A stretch of 64,000 nt of DNA from Symbiodinium sp. CCMP2592 (GCA_905221615.1 CAJNDT010003112.1:62001-126000), one strand, 5' to 3'. Counted from the stretch's first letter, positions 31,310 to 41,765 are shown. Numbers and translations are program-made. The notes: a model not told the origin generated them from the sequence alone.

Positions 31310-31700
31310 GCTCCGAAACCCTAAACCCTAAACCCTAAACCCTAAGCTCCGAAACCCTAAACCCTAAACCCTAAACCCTAAAACCATAAGGCCCTGCAGA
31401 CCCAAGCCCTGAATCCTCAAACTTCAAACCCGAAGGACCTTGGGCCCTAAACCCTAAACATCGACACTTACAAATCCATGTAAATCCCCCAAAGCCTAAA
31501 GCCCTAAAGCCAAAAAGGAAAACCGTAAACTGCTAAGGACCCTGAGCCCCCAAACCCTATAGATCCGTCGTAGAAGGAGCCTTTCTAGATACCCTAAAAC
31601 TTGAACCCACAAACCCCACCAAGACCCTAAACCCCTAAACCCTAAACCCTAACCCTAACCCTAAACTCTAAACCCTAAACCCTAAACTCCTAAAACCTGT
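31310..31700. repeat. CCCTAAA blocks
   Basis: Two compact C-type arrays (31310-31385 and 31622-31690) with degenerate units between. It ends 55 bp before the next candidate exon. Confidence 0.85.
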
Positions 31701-31756
31701 AAAGCTTGAAGGATCCCACGCCCTGAACTACCAGGGACTTATTTTGGCTTCGCCAG

Positions 31757-31828
31757 GTTCTCGCTTTCCTCGGCTTCAGCATCGGCTTCTCCGAGAATGC
31801 CATGGCCCAGAGCAGGGCGTTTGAAGAG
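31757..31828 (+). CDS. Candidate internal exon
   Basis: CTTCGCCAG|GTT opens exactly 24 codons: VLAFLGFSIGFSENAMAQSR and AFEE. C-type repeat precedes and G-type (31836 onward) follows. Unknown. Confidence 0.45.
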
Positions 31829-32039
31829 TTTTGTGTAGGGTTTAGGTTTGTTTAGATTTTCTGTTGGCTTTTGGGGTAGGGGTCGTGATTTTATTTAAGT
31901 TTTCGGTTGGTAATGTTTGGTACGGTTATAGGTTTGATGGAGCAGAACGGTGTTTATCAAACCCTCAGCCCTAAATCCTAAACCCTATACCCTAAGCCCC
32001 AAACCCTGCACGCTGAAGTCCTGAAGCCTCCGCTGGGTC

Positions 32040-32085
32040 GAGGTCGCCGGAGTTTCCTGGGCCGCCATCGTCGAGACCTGAACAG
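32040..32085 (+). CDS. Candidate short exon
   Basis: An island ending ACCTGAACAG|GTCTAGGGTTTAG, readable as AGSRSPEFPGPPSSRPEQ. The donor merges directly into G-type repeat. Tentative. Confidence 0.3.
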
Positions 32086-32112
32086 GTCTAGGGTTTAGGG
32101 TTTAGGGTCTAG

Positions 32113-32229
32113 GTGTGCGCCCTCAGCCGGGCCCAGCGTGCCATCCTATATGAGGACTACAGCAAGCGACCCCGGATGGACGTGAACCTGAGGTGGACAG
32201 AGATGGAGCGGAAGGGCATGGGGGCCTAA
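32113..32229 (+). CDS. Candidate exon, strongly protein-like
   Basis: After GGGTCTAG the frame VCALSRAQRAILYEDYSKRP, then RMDVNLRWTEMERKGMGA, runs 38 codons to TAA 32227. Codon and residue use look coding. It may be a terminal exon of the small cluster starting at 31199. No family recognised. Confidence 0.45.
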   Translation: MCALSRAQRAILYEDYSKRPRMDVNLRWTEMERKGMGA

Positions 32230-32235
32230 TCGGCG

Positions 32236-32685
32236 ACCTGTGAGGGGCGAGGGTTGATGTCTGAGCCGCAGATCCCGTGGCTCTGGAATGGTCCGTGAAG
32301 TTAGGGGTCGATGATGCGGCTGCGGTGATGTGTGGCCCAGGGGTGTTGCACTGACGGATAGGCCTTCGTAATCACCCACACTCCCCTTCTGCAATGCGGA
32401 TTGCTCTTGTGTAGGGTAGACCTCAAGCTGGAGCAAAATGGAGCTTTAAAGCAAACCTAACTTTCCCTTAAAGTCCAAGTTCATTTCAGTACACCACGAC
32501 GGACCCCTCCCCAATTGTTGTGTTCCCTGTGGGAAAGCTCGATTGGGGAGGTTTCTACCTGGCATGTAAGTACAGTTTATACCGAAGCTATGCTGGGTAT
32601 CGATTTGGGATAGTTTCTAATGTCCTTGATTGTGTAATATAGAGCCACGAATTGTACATAGCTTTGAGGACTGTTGAAATCGACA
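32236..32685. other. Unique sequence, no gene
   Basis: Few repeats, no long open + frame, and a weak 96-codon minus frame without features. Confidence 0.4.
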
Positions 32686-32688
32686 CCT

Positions 32689-32790
32689 GGGGGTTTCCGA
32701 AAATGGGGGTACCTGATTTTGGGGTCCTTATAACAAGGATCCTACTGTTTAGGGTACTCTACTAGGAAGCCCCCTATTTTCGGAAACTCT
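32689..32790. mobile_element. Hairpin element, family 2
   Basis: GGGGGTTTCCGAAAATGGGG and CCCTATTTTCGGAAACTCT. No clean target duplication, so the right end may be altered. Confidence 0.75.
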
Positions 32791-33110
32791 AAGCCCTTAT
32801 AGAGCCCTTTAAAGGAACCCTTATAGTACCCTTATAGTATCCCTTTAAAGGTACTATATTAGGGTCCGCTATTTTCGGAAACCCCCGCCTAGTATAGTTC
32901 GGGTATTGCTGCTACCCGTCCGACTCCCTAAACCCTAAACCCTAAATTATAGGATCCTTAAGCGAGGGTGGTTCAAGGGGGGAGGGTACAAGGAATCCTT
33001 AGGGGAACCTTAGGGAGTACTAGGGAGAGTTAGGGATCACTAGGCCATGTACCCCCCTTGGAGCCCCCTCCCTTAAGGATACTATAACTAAACCCCTGTT
33101 TTCGGAAACC
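32791..33110. mobile_element. Composite of nested hairpin remnants
   Basis: A second family 2 right end (GCTATTTTCGGAAACCCCC, about 32870) and a third (CTGTTTTCGGAAACC, about 33093) flank another fold-back. In that, TAGGATCCTTAAGCGAGGG at 32952 pairs loosely with CCTCCCTTAAGGATACTATA at 33066. Insertion of one element in another is likely. Confidence 0.5.
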
Positions 33111-33137
33111 ACAACCTAGTAACTGTTCGGGTATTGG

Positions 33138-33242
33138 TACTGCTGCTGGACAAAATCCTGCGTGACCTTAAGGACCCTAAATTATGGGAATTATCGTATA
33201 TTCCTTATAATGGGTAATGCAGGATTTTGTCCATCAGCAGTA
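33138..33242. mobile_element. Hairpin element, family 4 (GGACAAAATCCTGC type)
   Basis: TACTGCTGCTGGACAAAATC and GATTTTGTCCATCAGCAGTA, with the same core as the copies at 12005, 51194 and 53224. Confidence 0.85.
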
Positions 33243-34140
33243 TTGCTGCTACCCGTACGACTCCATTGGGTCCCAAGAGATGCTGAGGTCCTCTCCGTGA
33301 TCGGTTTTGGAATGGAGGCGATGCTTTTTTTCGGCGGGGAAAAGGGGTGGGTGGGGTGGGGACGGTTAGGGTATCGGTTTTGGGATATATGGGTTGGGGC
33401 TAGGGGTTAGGGATACAAGGTTTCGGGTTCAGGGATAGTTGGTTTACGGTTGGGGAGTCTGTTCAGATTAGGATTTCGGGTCTGGGGTGTTGCGATACAG
33501 CTTTTGAGGTGGTGCCACTTTGCTGCAGCAACTTTCGCAGTGTTGTGCTGGAGGTGATGCAGGGTTCTGCGCGTCAAGATACGGACCTAAACCCTGACAG
33601 ACCTAAACCCGAAACCGACACCTTAAACCCGAAATCCCATTGTACGGTTCTGGTGGAGGCTCAGGGTCTCTCCGGTGCAAGGACCGCCATGGTTGCTAGG
33701 ATGGCTTTCGATCAGTAGGTATGTTTAAGTTCAGGGGCTTGGGTTTATCAAAGGGGAAAAAGAGGGACCCTTTAATGGGTACCCCTACCCTATAATGGGC
33801 CATATTATGGGTATATCATAGCTATATTGAGGGTATATACCTAGGGGGTCCTTATTGAGGGTCCCTCCTTTTACCCTTGGAGTTAGGGGCTAGGGTCAAG
33901 GGTCTGGGGTTTAGGGCTTGGGGTTTCGTTGCGACCACGGGGGCCTCTTGAAACACTGAATGTCTGCGTGGGGTTCCTACACCCTACTGCAGGGCAAGGG
34001 TTTTAGAGTTCAGACCCAAAAGCTTGACAACAAATCAAAACCCTAAACCTCAAACCCTGAAGAACATCCCTGAGCCTCTTGAAAACCACACGCAAGCCCT
34101 AAGCCCTAAGCCTTAAAAGCCTTGACACGCCAACGTCCAA
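33243..34140. other. No gene; includes family 7 hairpin
   Basis: G-type (33395-33490), C-type (33575-33640), G-type (33895-33930) and C-type (34015-34120) patches. The family 7 element lies within. Confidence 0.5.
33750..33880. mobile_element. Hairpin element, family 7
   Basis: AAAGGGGAAAAAGAGGGACC and GGGTCCCTCCTTTTACCCTT are inverted around TATATCATAGCTATATTGAG. Second copy at 49885. Confidence 0.85.
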
Positions 34141-34146
34141 GTTCAG

Positions 34147-34212
34147 GCGGCATTGGACGGGATCTCATCAGCCCTGGTTCTCTGGCGATTCAAGAGCCCC
34201 GGCTCTGTCTGC
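34147..34212 (+). CDS. Candidate internal exon
   Basis: AAGTTCAG|GCG opens 22 codons, AALDGISSALVLWRFKSPGS then VC, ending at TGC|GTAAAT, a consensus-like donor. C-type repeat lies upstream. Both borders fit well. Unknown protein. Confidence 0.5.
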
Positions 34213-34938
34213 GTAAATTGGTTTAAAGAGTTTGAAGTCGGCGTTTATGAGGGCTGTAACGGTTGACATGGAGGAAAGTTTAGGGGTTGTTCTACAGGTC
34301 CTCTTGACGGACGGGTTACGGGGAACATACTTCCTTGTAAGGAGATGCGAACCCATCCGGGCAGCCTACCTTGTGGTTGTTTTGGAGAGGTGTTTCGAAC
34401 AACTCCCTAAACTCTGAGCCCCAGACCCCAAACCCGAAACCCGAAGCGCGAAACCCTAAACCCTAAACCGCGCTGAGTTATCAAGTAAACACATAACTGC
34501 AAGCCCACTGGGATAGTTGTCGGTTGAGGTGATCCTGTTCACGCATATCCTTCAGAGGCTTTAAGCAGCGCACCTAGCTTCAGAAAGGGCCTTTGAGATA
34601 TGGGTCTGTGTCACGGCTCCGTGAGCTTCAAGAAAAGAATTCATTCACACTCTAAAGCCCTGTGGTAAAGCTTGAGGTTTAGGGCTTGGATTTGGGGTTG
34701 AGGGTTGAGGGTGTGGGGTTTGGGGTTGGCAGCCTGAGGTTTTGTTCTGGGTTTTTTTAGAGGCTGGTGGGTTGACAGTTTGGCATGCACTAGGAGCTAG
34801 GTAACTAAGTGCCTTAAGCGACACCTGAACACATTGAGAAACTTAATGAGCTATTTGCGAATGATGGAACTCTTGCAGAAGCCAAACAACTAAACCCTAA
34901 GCCCTAAACTCTAAATCGCAGTCTTCTTCCACGCCCAG

Positions 34939-34980
34939 GATCGGCAAGAAGCGGGAGTTCCGCGCCGGGGCCCCTTCTTG
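34939..34980 (+). CDS. Candidate short exon
   Basis: ACGCCCAG|GATCGG to CTTCTTG|GTCTTTGG; one frame reads RQEAGVPRRGPFL, another IGKKREFRAGAPS. C-type repeat upstream. Tentative. Confidence 0.3.
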
Positions 34981-35102
34981 GTCTTTGGTGCGGCAATTCA
35001 AGGACCTATGAAGTTGTTCAGAGGGCTTAAAGAGCGTCTTAGACAATTTGTATACTGGTTGAACTGAAAGGTTCTTGAGTTCTATTCTATATCGTTTTGC
35101 AG

Positions 35103-35202
35103 ACGTCTTGTTTTAGTCCCAACTTGCAAGAGCTGTCGGACTTTTTGGCTAAGAAGAGATCTGCTGCGAGACTGGCGCGCAAGCAACTTAGGGCCGTAGG
35201 AG
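35103..35202 (+). CDS. Candidate internal exon, basic
   Basis: TCGTTTTGCAG|ACG opens TSCFSPNLQELSDFLAKKRS and AARLARKQLRAVG, ending at GTAGGAG|GTTTGGTTTAGG, where the G-type repeat supplies the donor. One of the best-bounded islands. Unknown protein. Confidence 0.5.
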
Positions 35203-35569
35203 GTTTGGTTTAGGCGAGGCTTCTTCAGTGATTCAGAGCGTCACTACACCTTAAACAGCCTAAGCCCTGACACCGGGTCGAGCCCGAAACCCTCAAGCCA
35301 GGCGCCCTGAGGGACCTTTGCTAAAGATTTCAGGGTTTTCGGTCCGGGCTTCGGCTTGGAATCTAGTGCGTAGCATGAGGAGCTTAGGCAGGGTATGCGT
35401 TGTTATTGCACGTGCGTGGGGATTGACCATTCCTTCTGCAGTTTGTTCCAGCTTCCAAGCTGGAGCTCGGAATCGATACAGTGGAAGTGCCGTGCCAAGA
35501 ATGTAAACACAGGTCATCCTCTGAGCTTTCGCTGCTACATGGAGGCGGACTCCACCGTCTGATGTTGAC

Positions 35570-35880
35570 TTGCTGACCGAGCTGTGTGCAGCAGGAGGTG
35601 CCTTGTCACCCCATTTTGGCCTGCCCGAATTCGCGCTGAGCTGTGTCGTCCTAGACTGGCTACACATCGTTGACCTCGGTGTCGGCGCCGATGTCATGGG
35701 CAATTTGTTTCGGCTCCTGTTCACCTCAAATCGCTGCTTTACTTGCTGGCGATAGCAAGGAGGAGCGTTTGGTCCAGCTATGAACAAATATCCGGGAGTT
35801 TTATCAACAAGATCGCGCCCCCAGTGTTCTTGACAGATTAACACTCGAGATGATTCGGCGAGACGGGGCCTCGATGAAGC
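35570..35880 (+). pseudogene. Relic of a dinoflagellate multicopy 'DWLH' protein family
   Basis: The frame from 35570 reads ALSPHFGLPEFALSCVVLDW and LHIVDLGVGADVMGNLFRLL. After a frame break near 35740, another frame reads GDSKEERLVQL, a TGA (probably from TGG), then TNIREFYQQDRAPSVLDRLT and LEMIRRDGASMKP. This order (DWLH, DLG, GNLF, then LTxEMI) matches, from memory, a very abundant uncharacterised dinoflagellate protein family. Whether it derives from a transposon is not settled. The frame break and nonsense codon mark it as dead; the 5' part is not found. A family 3 hairpin adjoins its 3' end. Confidence 0.55.
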
Positions 35881-35889
35881 CTAATTTAG

Positions 35890-35982
35890 AAGGCCAAGTA
35901 ATTACAAACATTACATTTTCTAGGTTCCTTATCATAACTAGACTATAAGGGATTCCAATTATTAAGGCCCCTATAGTAAATT
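35890..35982. mobile_element. Diverged family 3 hairpin
   Basis: AAGGCCAAGTAATTACAAAC to TATTAAGGCCCCTATAGT, with TTCCTTATCATAACTAGACT inside. Degraded left end. Confidence 0.55.
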
Positions 35983-36140
35983 GAAGAGACCTTGAGCCTA
36001 GAGCCTAGGGAGGAGAGTGCATGCTGACCATACAAAGCCCACCACTCAACCCTAAATTCCAATCCAGACCTGAAGCCCGAAACGCTAAACCCTGAAGCTA
36101 AACGCAACCCTAAGCTCGAGGTACATCAGAGCATTTTCAG

Positions 36141-36215
36141 CAACCCATGCCAAGCCAAGAGCTGCGGCGCGGGCTTGAGGGCTCTATCCAACACCTCAAC
36201 ACACCAGACCTACAG
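36141..36215 (+). CDS. Candidate internal exon
   Basis: GCATTTTCAG|CAA opens 25 codons: QPMPSQELRRGLEGSIQHLN and TPDLQ, ending at CTACAG|GTCCAA. Acceptor and donor both fit, and C-type repeat lies upstream. Unknown protein. Confidence 0.5.
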
Positions 36216-36359
36216 GTCCAACTCGAAACCAAACCCTAATAAAACTCTAAACCCTAAATCCTATACCCTACACCCAAAAGCCTATACCTCAAGCCCTTAG
36301 TCCTCAACCCTATGAGCCCCAAGTCCAAGCCAAGTCCGAATTTCTAAATCCTGAGCCCG

Positions 36360-36428
36360 ACTGAGGATGCGGATGCGGCGGCAGCAGCCAAAGAAGCCCG
36401 CGATGCAAGGCTCAGATTCCGCCGAGGA
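36360..36428 (+). CDS. Candidate exon, Ala-rich helix
   Basis: TEDADAAAAAKEARDARLRF then RRG, ending CGAGGA|GTAAAGT, a strong donor. C-type repeat (36230-36350) upstream. The 5' border is not defined. Unknown. Confidence 0.45.
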
Positions 36429-36536
36429 GTAAAGTCCTTGGCAGTCGTTTTTCCATGGCTACTATAGTACAAAGCCGAGGTGTCGTGCAACAAATGATTC
36501 TCAGTTTGGGTGCAAGCGGCTTCTACTAGAGGCCAT

Positions 36537-36628
36537 GAAGTTGGAACATGGGCTAAAGCTGATCCCTGCTGGATTTCTCTTTGCTCCAGGATAAGGGTCC
36601 GAGGATAATGATGTTCCAACCCTTCTGG
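36537..36628. mobile_element. Hairpin element, family 5
   Basis: GAAGTTGGAACATGG and ATGATGTTCCAACCCTTCTGG; diverged member. Confidence 0.65.
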
Positions 36629-37143
36629 CTGCTAATGAAGAGATAGTTCTTGAAGATTCGACGTTTAAGAGCGGGCTTTACCGGGGTGGGCATGTGGGGC
36701 TTGTCATGTTTTATCAGGTTGCTGTACGGCTTTGGAAGGGTTACAGGGCCCGATAAGCGCTTCATAGGGCTGTATGGGTGTGCACGCGTAGGACTTTTCA
36801 AGGGTGCAGGGCCGAGGGATGATCTAGACGCCTATAAGCAGTCAGCCCCCTTTCCACAAGGGCCTTCACAGGTGTTTTCCGATTATATGATCAGGGATCT
36901 ACATCATTCAGCATTTATAGTTCTTCAATGATGAAGGGTCGTTCTTGCGGTTCAACCTTTGCTTTCATTGGGTGCTTGGGGAAACGTTCCCTTATGCTCC
37001 CCACGTAGCAATACTGGTTACAAGACGCCCACAGCATCCCGCGACTCTGTTCTACATGTTCAGATCCTAAGCCCTGAAACTCCTTCCAAGGAGCGCTTAT
37101 ATACAGAAATTGTAGTCTAATGATACTACAGTACCTATCACAG

Positions 37144-37203
37144 GCGCGAGAGGAATTCCTCCATCGGCATCGGCGCTACATTTTGCGTCCTCGCCACCTG
37201 GCT
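37144..37203 (+). CDS. Candidate exon, Arg-rich
   Basis: TATCACAG|GCG opens AREEFLHRHRRYILRPRHLA, closed by TAA 37204. G-type repeat follows at 37230. Unknown protein. Confidence 0.4.
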
Positions 37204-37503
37204 TAAGCCCGTCATCCGACGTAGGGCTTTCAGAGGCATGGGTTAGGGTCTGGGGGTTTCCATGGGTTTGGGGGTTTAGGGCTTCGGGGGTTTAGGGTTT
37301 GGGGTTTACATTAGGTTTAGGGTAGAGGGTTTAAAGTGAGGCTGCTGTTTTCGGAGTTTTTCTTAACAGACTTATTCTAGTTCCCTCTGCAGTCTTGCCG
37401 CAGCAAGGTCCTGCAACTGGCCCTGGTTTCAAGCCACAGCCCGCAAAGCCTTAGCCTTAAAAGCTTTAAACCTTGAGCACTAAGCCCAAAGATCCTACAG
37501 TCA

Positions 37504-37620
37504 TAGGAGGCCAAAAGGGGTTTTAGCCTATGGGGGTTTAGTAGGGATTAGGGTTCCCAAAATAGGGTTCAGATTAAGGAATCCCTACCCCAAGAATCTT
37601 ACACCCCCCTTTTGGCCTAC
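37504..37620. mobile_element. Hairpin element AGGAGGCCAAAAGGGG
   Basis: TAGGAGGCCAAAAGGGG and CCCCCTTTTGGCCTAC are inverted around GGGATTAGGGTTCCCAAAAT. Single copy. Confidence 0.7.
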
Positions 37621-38410
37621 CATCATAAAGGCGGTAGCGACCAGCCTTTGTGACGTCGTGTTTCACGTTGGAGACAGGCAGAACGTGGCTATCAGACGCC
37701 TATTGATGTAGAAGCCTTGAAATAGTACTACATGGCCCTTCTAGTACCTACTGTAAAGTGACTAGACTATCTATCCACCAAGAACCAAATTCTAACTGTC
37801 GAGGCCGTTACCTTCAGCCAAAAATTCCCCCTAAACCCTAAACCCTAAACCCTCAACCCGTAAACCCGAGAAGGGAGCACCACGAGTGCAGAAATTTTTT
37901 CGGGGGCTCGGCAGGTTTAGGGTCTCCAGGTTTAGGGGATCAATTTTGGGAGGTCTTGGTTTTTCCCAAGACTGAGGAGGAGATCCCTTCGAAGCCCTAA
38001 GCCCTCAGCAAGCCTAGCAGAATACTCGAGATCTGAGGCCTTTTTCCTGATGCTCTCCTCCGTCAGGGCCTCTTTGTCGGAGCTGCCCAACGCTACTTGC
38101 GGTGTCCTGAACCCTCGCCTACTGCTACCACAGCCTGAACCGCAATTCCTGAACACCGAGTCCCCAAACTCCGTGAGCATGAAACCCTAAGCCTGAAACC
38201 TAGATTCCTTCCCACCCTGAACCTCACCCTCGAGAATCTCAGCCTAAGCCCTAAACCCTTGACCCTAAACTCTTCAAGCCCTAAGCCCGAAACCGAAAAG
38301 GCTTCTGCCCAACCTTTCCAGAGCCTGTAATCTCTAAACGCTTACAGGAACCCTGATGGTGGTAGGTTTCAGGGGCGTGGGGATGGTGGCTTGTAGGCTC
38401 AGAGACAGTT
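37621..38410. other. Mixed region with one possible exon
   Basis: C-type (37830-37865) and G-type (37916-37945) flank a short island (37870-37915, ending GGCTCGGCAG|GTTTAGGG). From 37955 to 38180 frames are open on both strands (+: LAEYSRSEAFFLMLSSVRAS; -: SSDKEALTEESIRKKASDLE). I cannot decide which, if either, is coding. Confidence 0.35.
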
Positions 38411-38426
38411 GTTTATGTCTGTATAT

Positions 38427-38428
38427 AA

Positions 38429-38470
<42 letters not shown>

Positions 38471-38476
38471 GCACAT

Positions 38477-38517
<41 letters not shown>

Positions 38518-38560
38518 AGCAAAACGAATAAATATGAATGTGCGTGTGTGTTTGTCTGTG
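38427..38560. repeat. AT and GT microsatellites
   Basis: Long AT tracts (38436-38515) followed by TGTG runs. The Ile/Tyr-rich minus-strand frame is an artefact. Confidence 0.95.
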
Positions 38561-38928
38561 TGTGTGTGTGTTTTGAATCGAAGGGGGTGGTTGGGTTCTG
38601 CTTTTTGCGTGGTTTGCTGCTTGGAGTAGGGCTCAGGGGCTACATTGGTGGATCAAGACTTTAGGGTCCCGGGCTTTGGTTCCCAGTTCTGGTGCTTTTG
38701 GGTTCATCCTGTTGAGCATGAGGCTTGCAACTAAGCCCTAAGCCTTACACTATGTTTTGAACGCCCTATATCACACATGGACGTTATGCTTTGGTGATGG
38801 GGCATGGCAGTGTCCCTCATGAGGCTCGAGCCACAAAGGTTAGCAGAAAGAACTCGATGGCGACTTGCTGCACATTGAAATGGAATACCTCTCCACACCA
38901 CAACCTTATTTTAGCATTAAAGGGAGCT

Positions 38929-39015
38929 CCAGAAAGTTGGAATATATGGTTTCAGGGTAGAATACTTTATAATTTACCACAAAGGGTTTAGGATAATCAT
39001 ATTCCAACTTTCTGG
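38929..39015. mobile_element. Hairpin element, family 5
   Basis: CCAGAAAGTTGGAATATATG and CATATTCCAACTTTCTGG are inverted; close to the copy at 21143. Confidence 0.85.
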
Positions 39016-39785
39016 CTTTTGCTTAAGTCATGTCGTGGGGCTTGATCCGAAGCCTAAACCTGAAACCGTCAGGGTTGACCTGAAGCCGTAAGCCCTCAAC
39101 CCTGAGCGAGGGATGCCACCGACGACCCTACAACTGAATTTGTCGAATCTTCGCCCTTACACCCGAGGTCTTCAAGCACAGTACATGCAGATTTTTTCAC
39201 CGTGAATGCCTTTGAGATCTGAGCCTTAGACCCTATAGGTCAAATAACCCCCCCAAGCCTCCACGAAGTCCCTCTACCTACGAAACCTCCGCGTTTCCGG
39301 AACCTCGGTACCATGGCTGCTCCGTGGCAGAGCACCCATGCCGAAGGTCGACTGGAGGCGTCCCTCTTGAAAGACTTCCGCGTTTTGGTTTCTTGTTGCA
39401 TGTATTCATAGCATGTGTACATATTTATGCTTTTGTGCATGGGTATTGGTCTGGTCGATGGTCAGATGAAATAACAGTAGGTAGATACATAAGTACATGG
39501 ATAGGTACATAGAACAACAGATAGACAGGTAGACAAGACAAGGCAAGATGAGATGAGGTGAGATGATATAAGATAAGATAAGACTTGGATTAGAGTTGGT
39601 TGTGTTAGGTGAAAGTAGATGAAACGAGATTAGATTACACAGATATACAGATAGCAAAATGCCTAAGCAGATAGACAGATAGCGCGAAATCGGAATCTCC
39701 AATCACTCCTACACTGCAAAGCCTAATCCTAAACTTAAGCCCTCAAGACGATAAAATCCCAAAACGCCAGATCCCTATGCCATAA
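39016..39785. other. No gene; GATA/GACA-like degenerate microsatellite
   Basis: Short C-type patches, then degenerate TAGATA/GACAAG units (39475-39690). Short frames only. Confidence 0.5.
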
Positions 39786-39789
39786 ACTG

Positions 39790-39852
39790 AAAAAGCAAGT
39801 GCAGGCTTGCGCGGATGCTGCGGCCAAGGGCGAGCTCTTGGAACCTTGGAGT
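39790..39852 (+). CDS. Candidate exon
   Basis: KKQVQACADAAAKGELLEPW is open across a GC-rich island after C-type repeat. Borders are uncertain (CAG at 39801-39803 possible). Unknown. Confidence 0.35.
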
Positions 39853-40289
39853 GGAATCGATATGGAACTTTCAGAACATTAGGGTCCCGGTTCTGTATCC
39901 TAGGCTCCTTATGTTAGGATCTCAGATCTCTGTATTGGGCTTTTGTGCGGCAGCACGGGGATCGATCGGTGTTGCTCGCGCCTGAAATTGGAGGGCTGCT
40001 CCCTTAGGGCGTCTAGGTTTGTCTTGCATTTTCAGACTCAGAAGCACCGCATGTGTTCTCCGGGGTTTCTGTTGAGGGTGTTGCGTTGAGGGTTTGGGAC
40101 TCTCCAAGATCCCGCAAGTCCTGAATCCGAGTCCCTGAACTCGGCAACTCAAACCTTCGAGCCCCACGTTGCTAAGCCTTATAATTACACAACTCCAACC
40201 CTAAACCCTAAACCCTGAACCTCACAACCCGAAGCCCTCCAACCCTGCAGCCCTCAGACCTAGATCCCAACACTGCATACCCTAAAGCC

Positions 40290-40356
40290 CCGGCAGCATC
40301 AAGAAAGGTCATCTTGGATTTCGACCGGACATTGACCAGCGCCCCGGCGCTGACAG
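40290..40356 (+). CDS. Candidate exon
   Basis: PGSIKKGHLGFRPDIDQRPG then AD, ending GCTGACAG|GGTTTAG. C-type repeat upstream and a G-type start downstream. Unknown protein. Confidence 0.4.
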
Positions 40357-40370
40357 GGTTTAGACTTAAC

Positions 40371-40460
40371 TTCAGAAAGTTGGAGCATGGATTTAGGATG
40401 ATCGGTGCTGGGATCCCCACACTTTAGAGGCATGAGGATATCGATGTTCCAACTTTCTGG
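40371..40460. mobile_element. Hairpin element, family 5
   Basis: TTCAGAAAGTTGGAGCATGG and GATGTTCCAACTTTCTGG are inverted. Confidence 0.8.
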
Positions 40461-40580
40461 TATCTACTTGAGGGCAAAAGGAGTTAGAGTTTGGGGCGGG
40501 GTCCGCGCCCCCTCGTGGGCCGATGCTCCTTCAGATGGCACTGTGGTCTCGTTTCCTCGGTAAGCAAGGTAACCCTAACC

Positions 40581-40669
40581 TTACCTTTGGTTAGTAGGGA
40601 ATGGAAAAATGGTAGTAATAGTAGTTATGATTGTACCCCATTCCTCCATTCCCTACTAACCAAAGGTAA
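40581..40669. mobile_element. Hairpin element, family 6
   Basis: TTACCTTTGGTTAGTAGGGA and TCCCTACTAACCAAAGGTAA are perfect reverse complements, with an ATGGTAGTAATAGTAGTTAT core. The island just upstream (MALWSRFLG|GTAAGCAAG) may be an exon with a strong donor. Confidence 0.9.
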
Positions 40670-41003
40670 CCCTGACCCCTACGTGCAAACTCTAAACTCC
40701 TCCTTCTGTAGGATCCTTGGCACCCTGCGCCATGAATCCCGGAGCCCTAGCTTAAACCCGAAACCCTAAACTTACACCAAGCCCTACAGTAAACCCGAAG
40801 CGCCATAACTCCCCCTGAAGCCCAAACCCCAAATCCCAAGAGCCCCAAGCTATTCAGCGTCAGCGTCGCCCCAATCCACAAAGGAGACTAGCCCACGCGA
40901 ATCTTCGACAACGCCATCCTAAAAGCCTTGACCCCTGAACTTCTAAACCCCTAAACACCCTAAGCAACTAAACCCTGAGCCCTCAGTAGCACCTTTGTTT
41001 CAG

Positions 41004-41061
41004 GGGTACTGGAAGTGTGACCAAAGAGCAGCTCAGGCAACTTCATGCCGGATGGCCGCAG
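41004..41061 (+). CDS. Candidate internal exon
   Basis: TTTGTTTCAG|GGGT opens GTGSVTKEQLRQLHAGWPQ, ending GCCGCAG|GGTGAC. A long C-type region lies upstream. Unknown protein. Confidence 0.45.
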
Positions 41062-41099
41062 GGTGACCTCAGCCCATGGAGTCCTCGAGGACCATCACC

Positions 41100-41700
41100 G
41101 CTCTCTCTACACATATATATATATATATATAGAGGTAAATATAAACAGATAAGAGTAGATATGGATATGTGTTTGTGTGTGTGTGTGCGTGCAAAAAATA
41201 CAGTTGTTTAGACGTTAATTTTCGGTTGTGTGGTAGTAGGGTGGGTGTTGGGTGTTAGGGTTTAAGTTTTGCTTTTAGACAGAGTGTAGGTTCGGGGTTC
41301 AGGCTTGGTCGGTTGAGTTTTTTCCAGCAGGTTTGGATTAGAGTTTTTTTGGCATGGTTTGCTTGGGGTGCACAGGGGCTGTCCGACAGGCTCTCTGCCA
41401 GGGTCCTGGAGTTTTCTTTTCAGGAAGACCCTTTCTGTCTCAGGGTTTCGGGGATTTTGGGAAGAGTTCAGGATTGCCGGCTTCTGGGCATTGCAAGGCA
41501 AGCTCTTTTGGGATGAAGGAGCCCATTCATCCTTGAAAGAATGCTTGCGAGAACCCTTTCAAGAAACCTTCATAAAGGCAAACCCTGATACTAAAGGTAC
41601 CCTGGAAGCTACCCTTAAAAGCACCCTTAATGGTACCTTAAAGGGTACCCTTCAGGGCACCCTTGAAGGTAATCTTAAGGGAACCTCTCGGCGGTCGTGA
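41100..41700. other. AT microsatellite, G-type patch and CCCTTAAAGGT-like repeats
   Basis: An AT tract (41113-41132), a GT tract, a G-type patch (41230-41300), then imperfect ACCCTTAAAGGT units (41575-41685) that give a pseudo-repetitive Leu/Thr/Gly frame. Not considered a gene. Confidence 0.5.
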
Positions 41701-41701
41701 G

Positions 41702-41765
41702 GACGCCAGTGTACTGTCCGAAGCCTTCAAGACCAAGGCCCAAGAGCTCTGCCGCTTCTGGACCT
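41702..41765 (+). CDS. Candidate exon
   Basis: GTCGTGAG|GAC opens DASVLSEAFKTKAQELCRFW before TGA; G-type repeat follows (41770-41960). Unknown protein. Confidence 0.45.

Noticed and set aside
38334-38522. Ile/Tyr-rich minus-strand frame
   Set aside because: Translation of an AT microsatellite.
41359-41700. 113-codon frame with Leu/Thr/Gly repeats
   Set aside because: The repetitive part comes from CCCTTAAAGGT-like noncoding units also found elsewhere out of frame.
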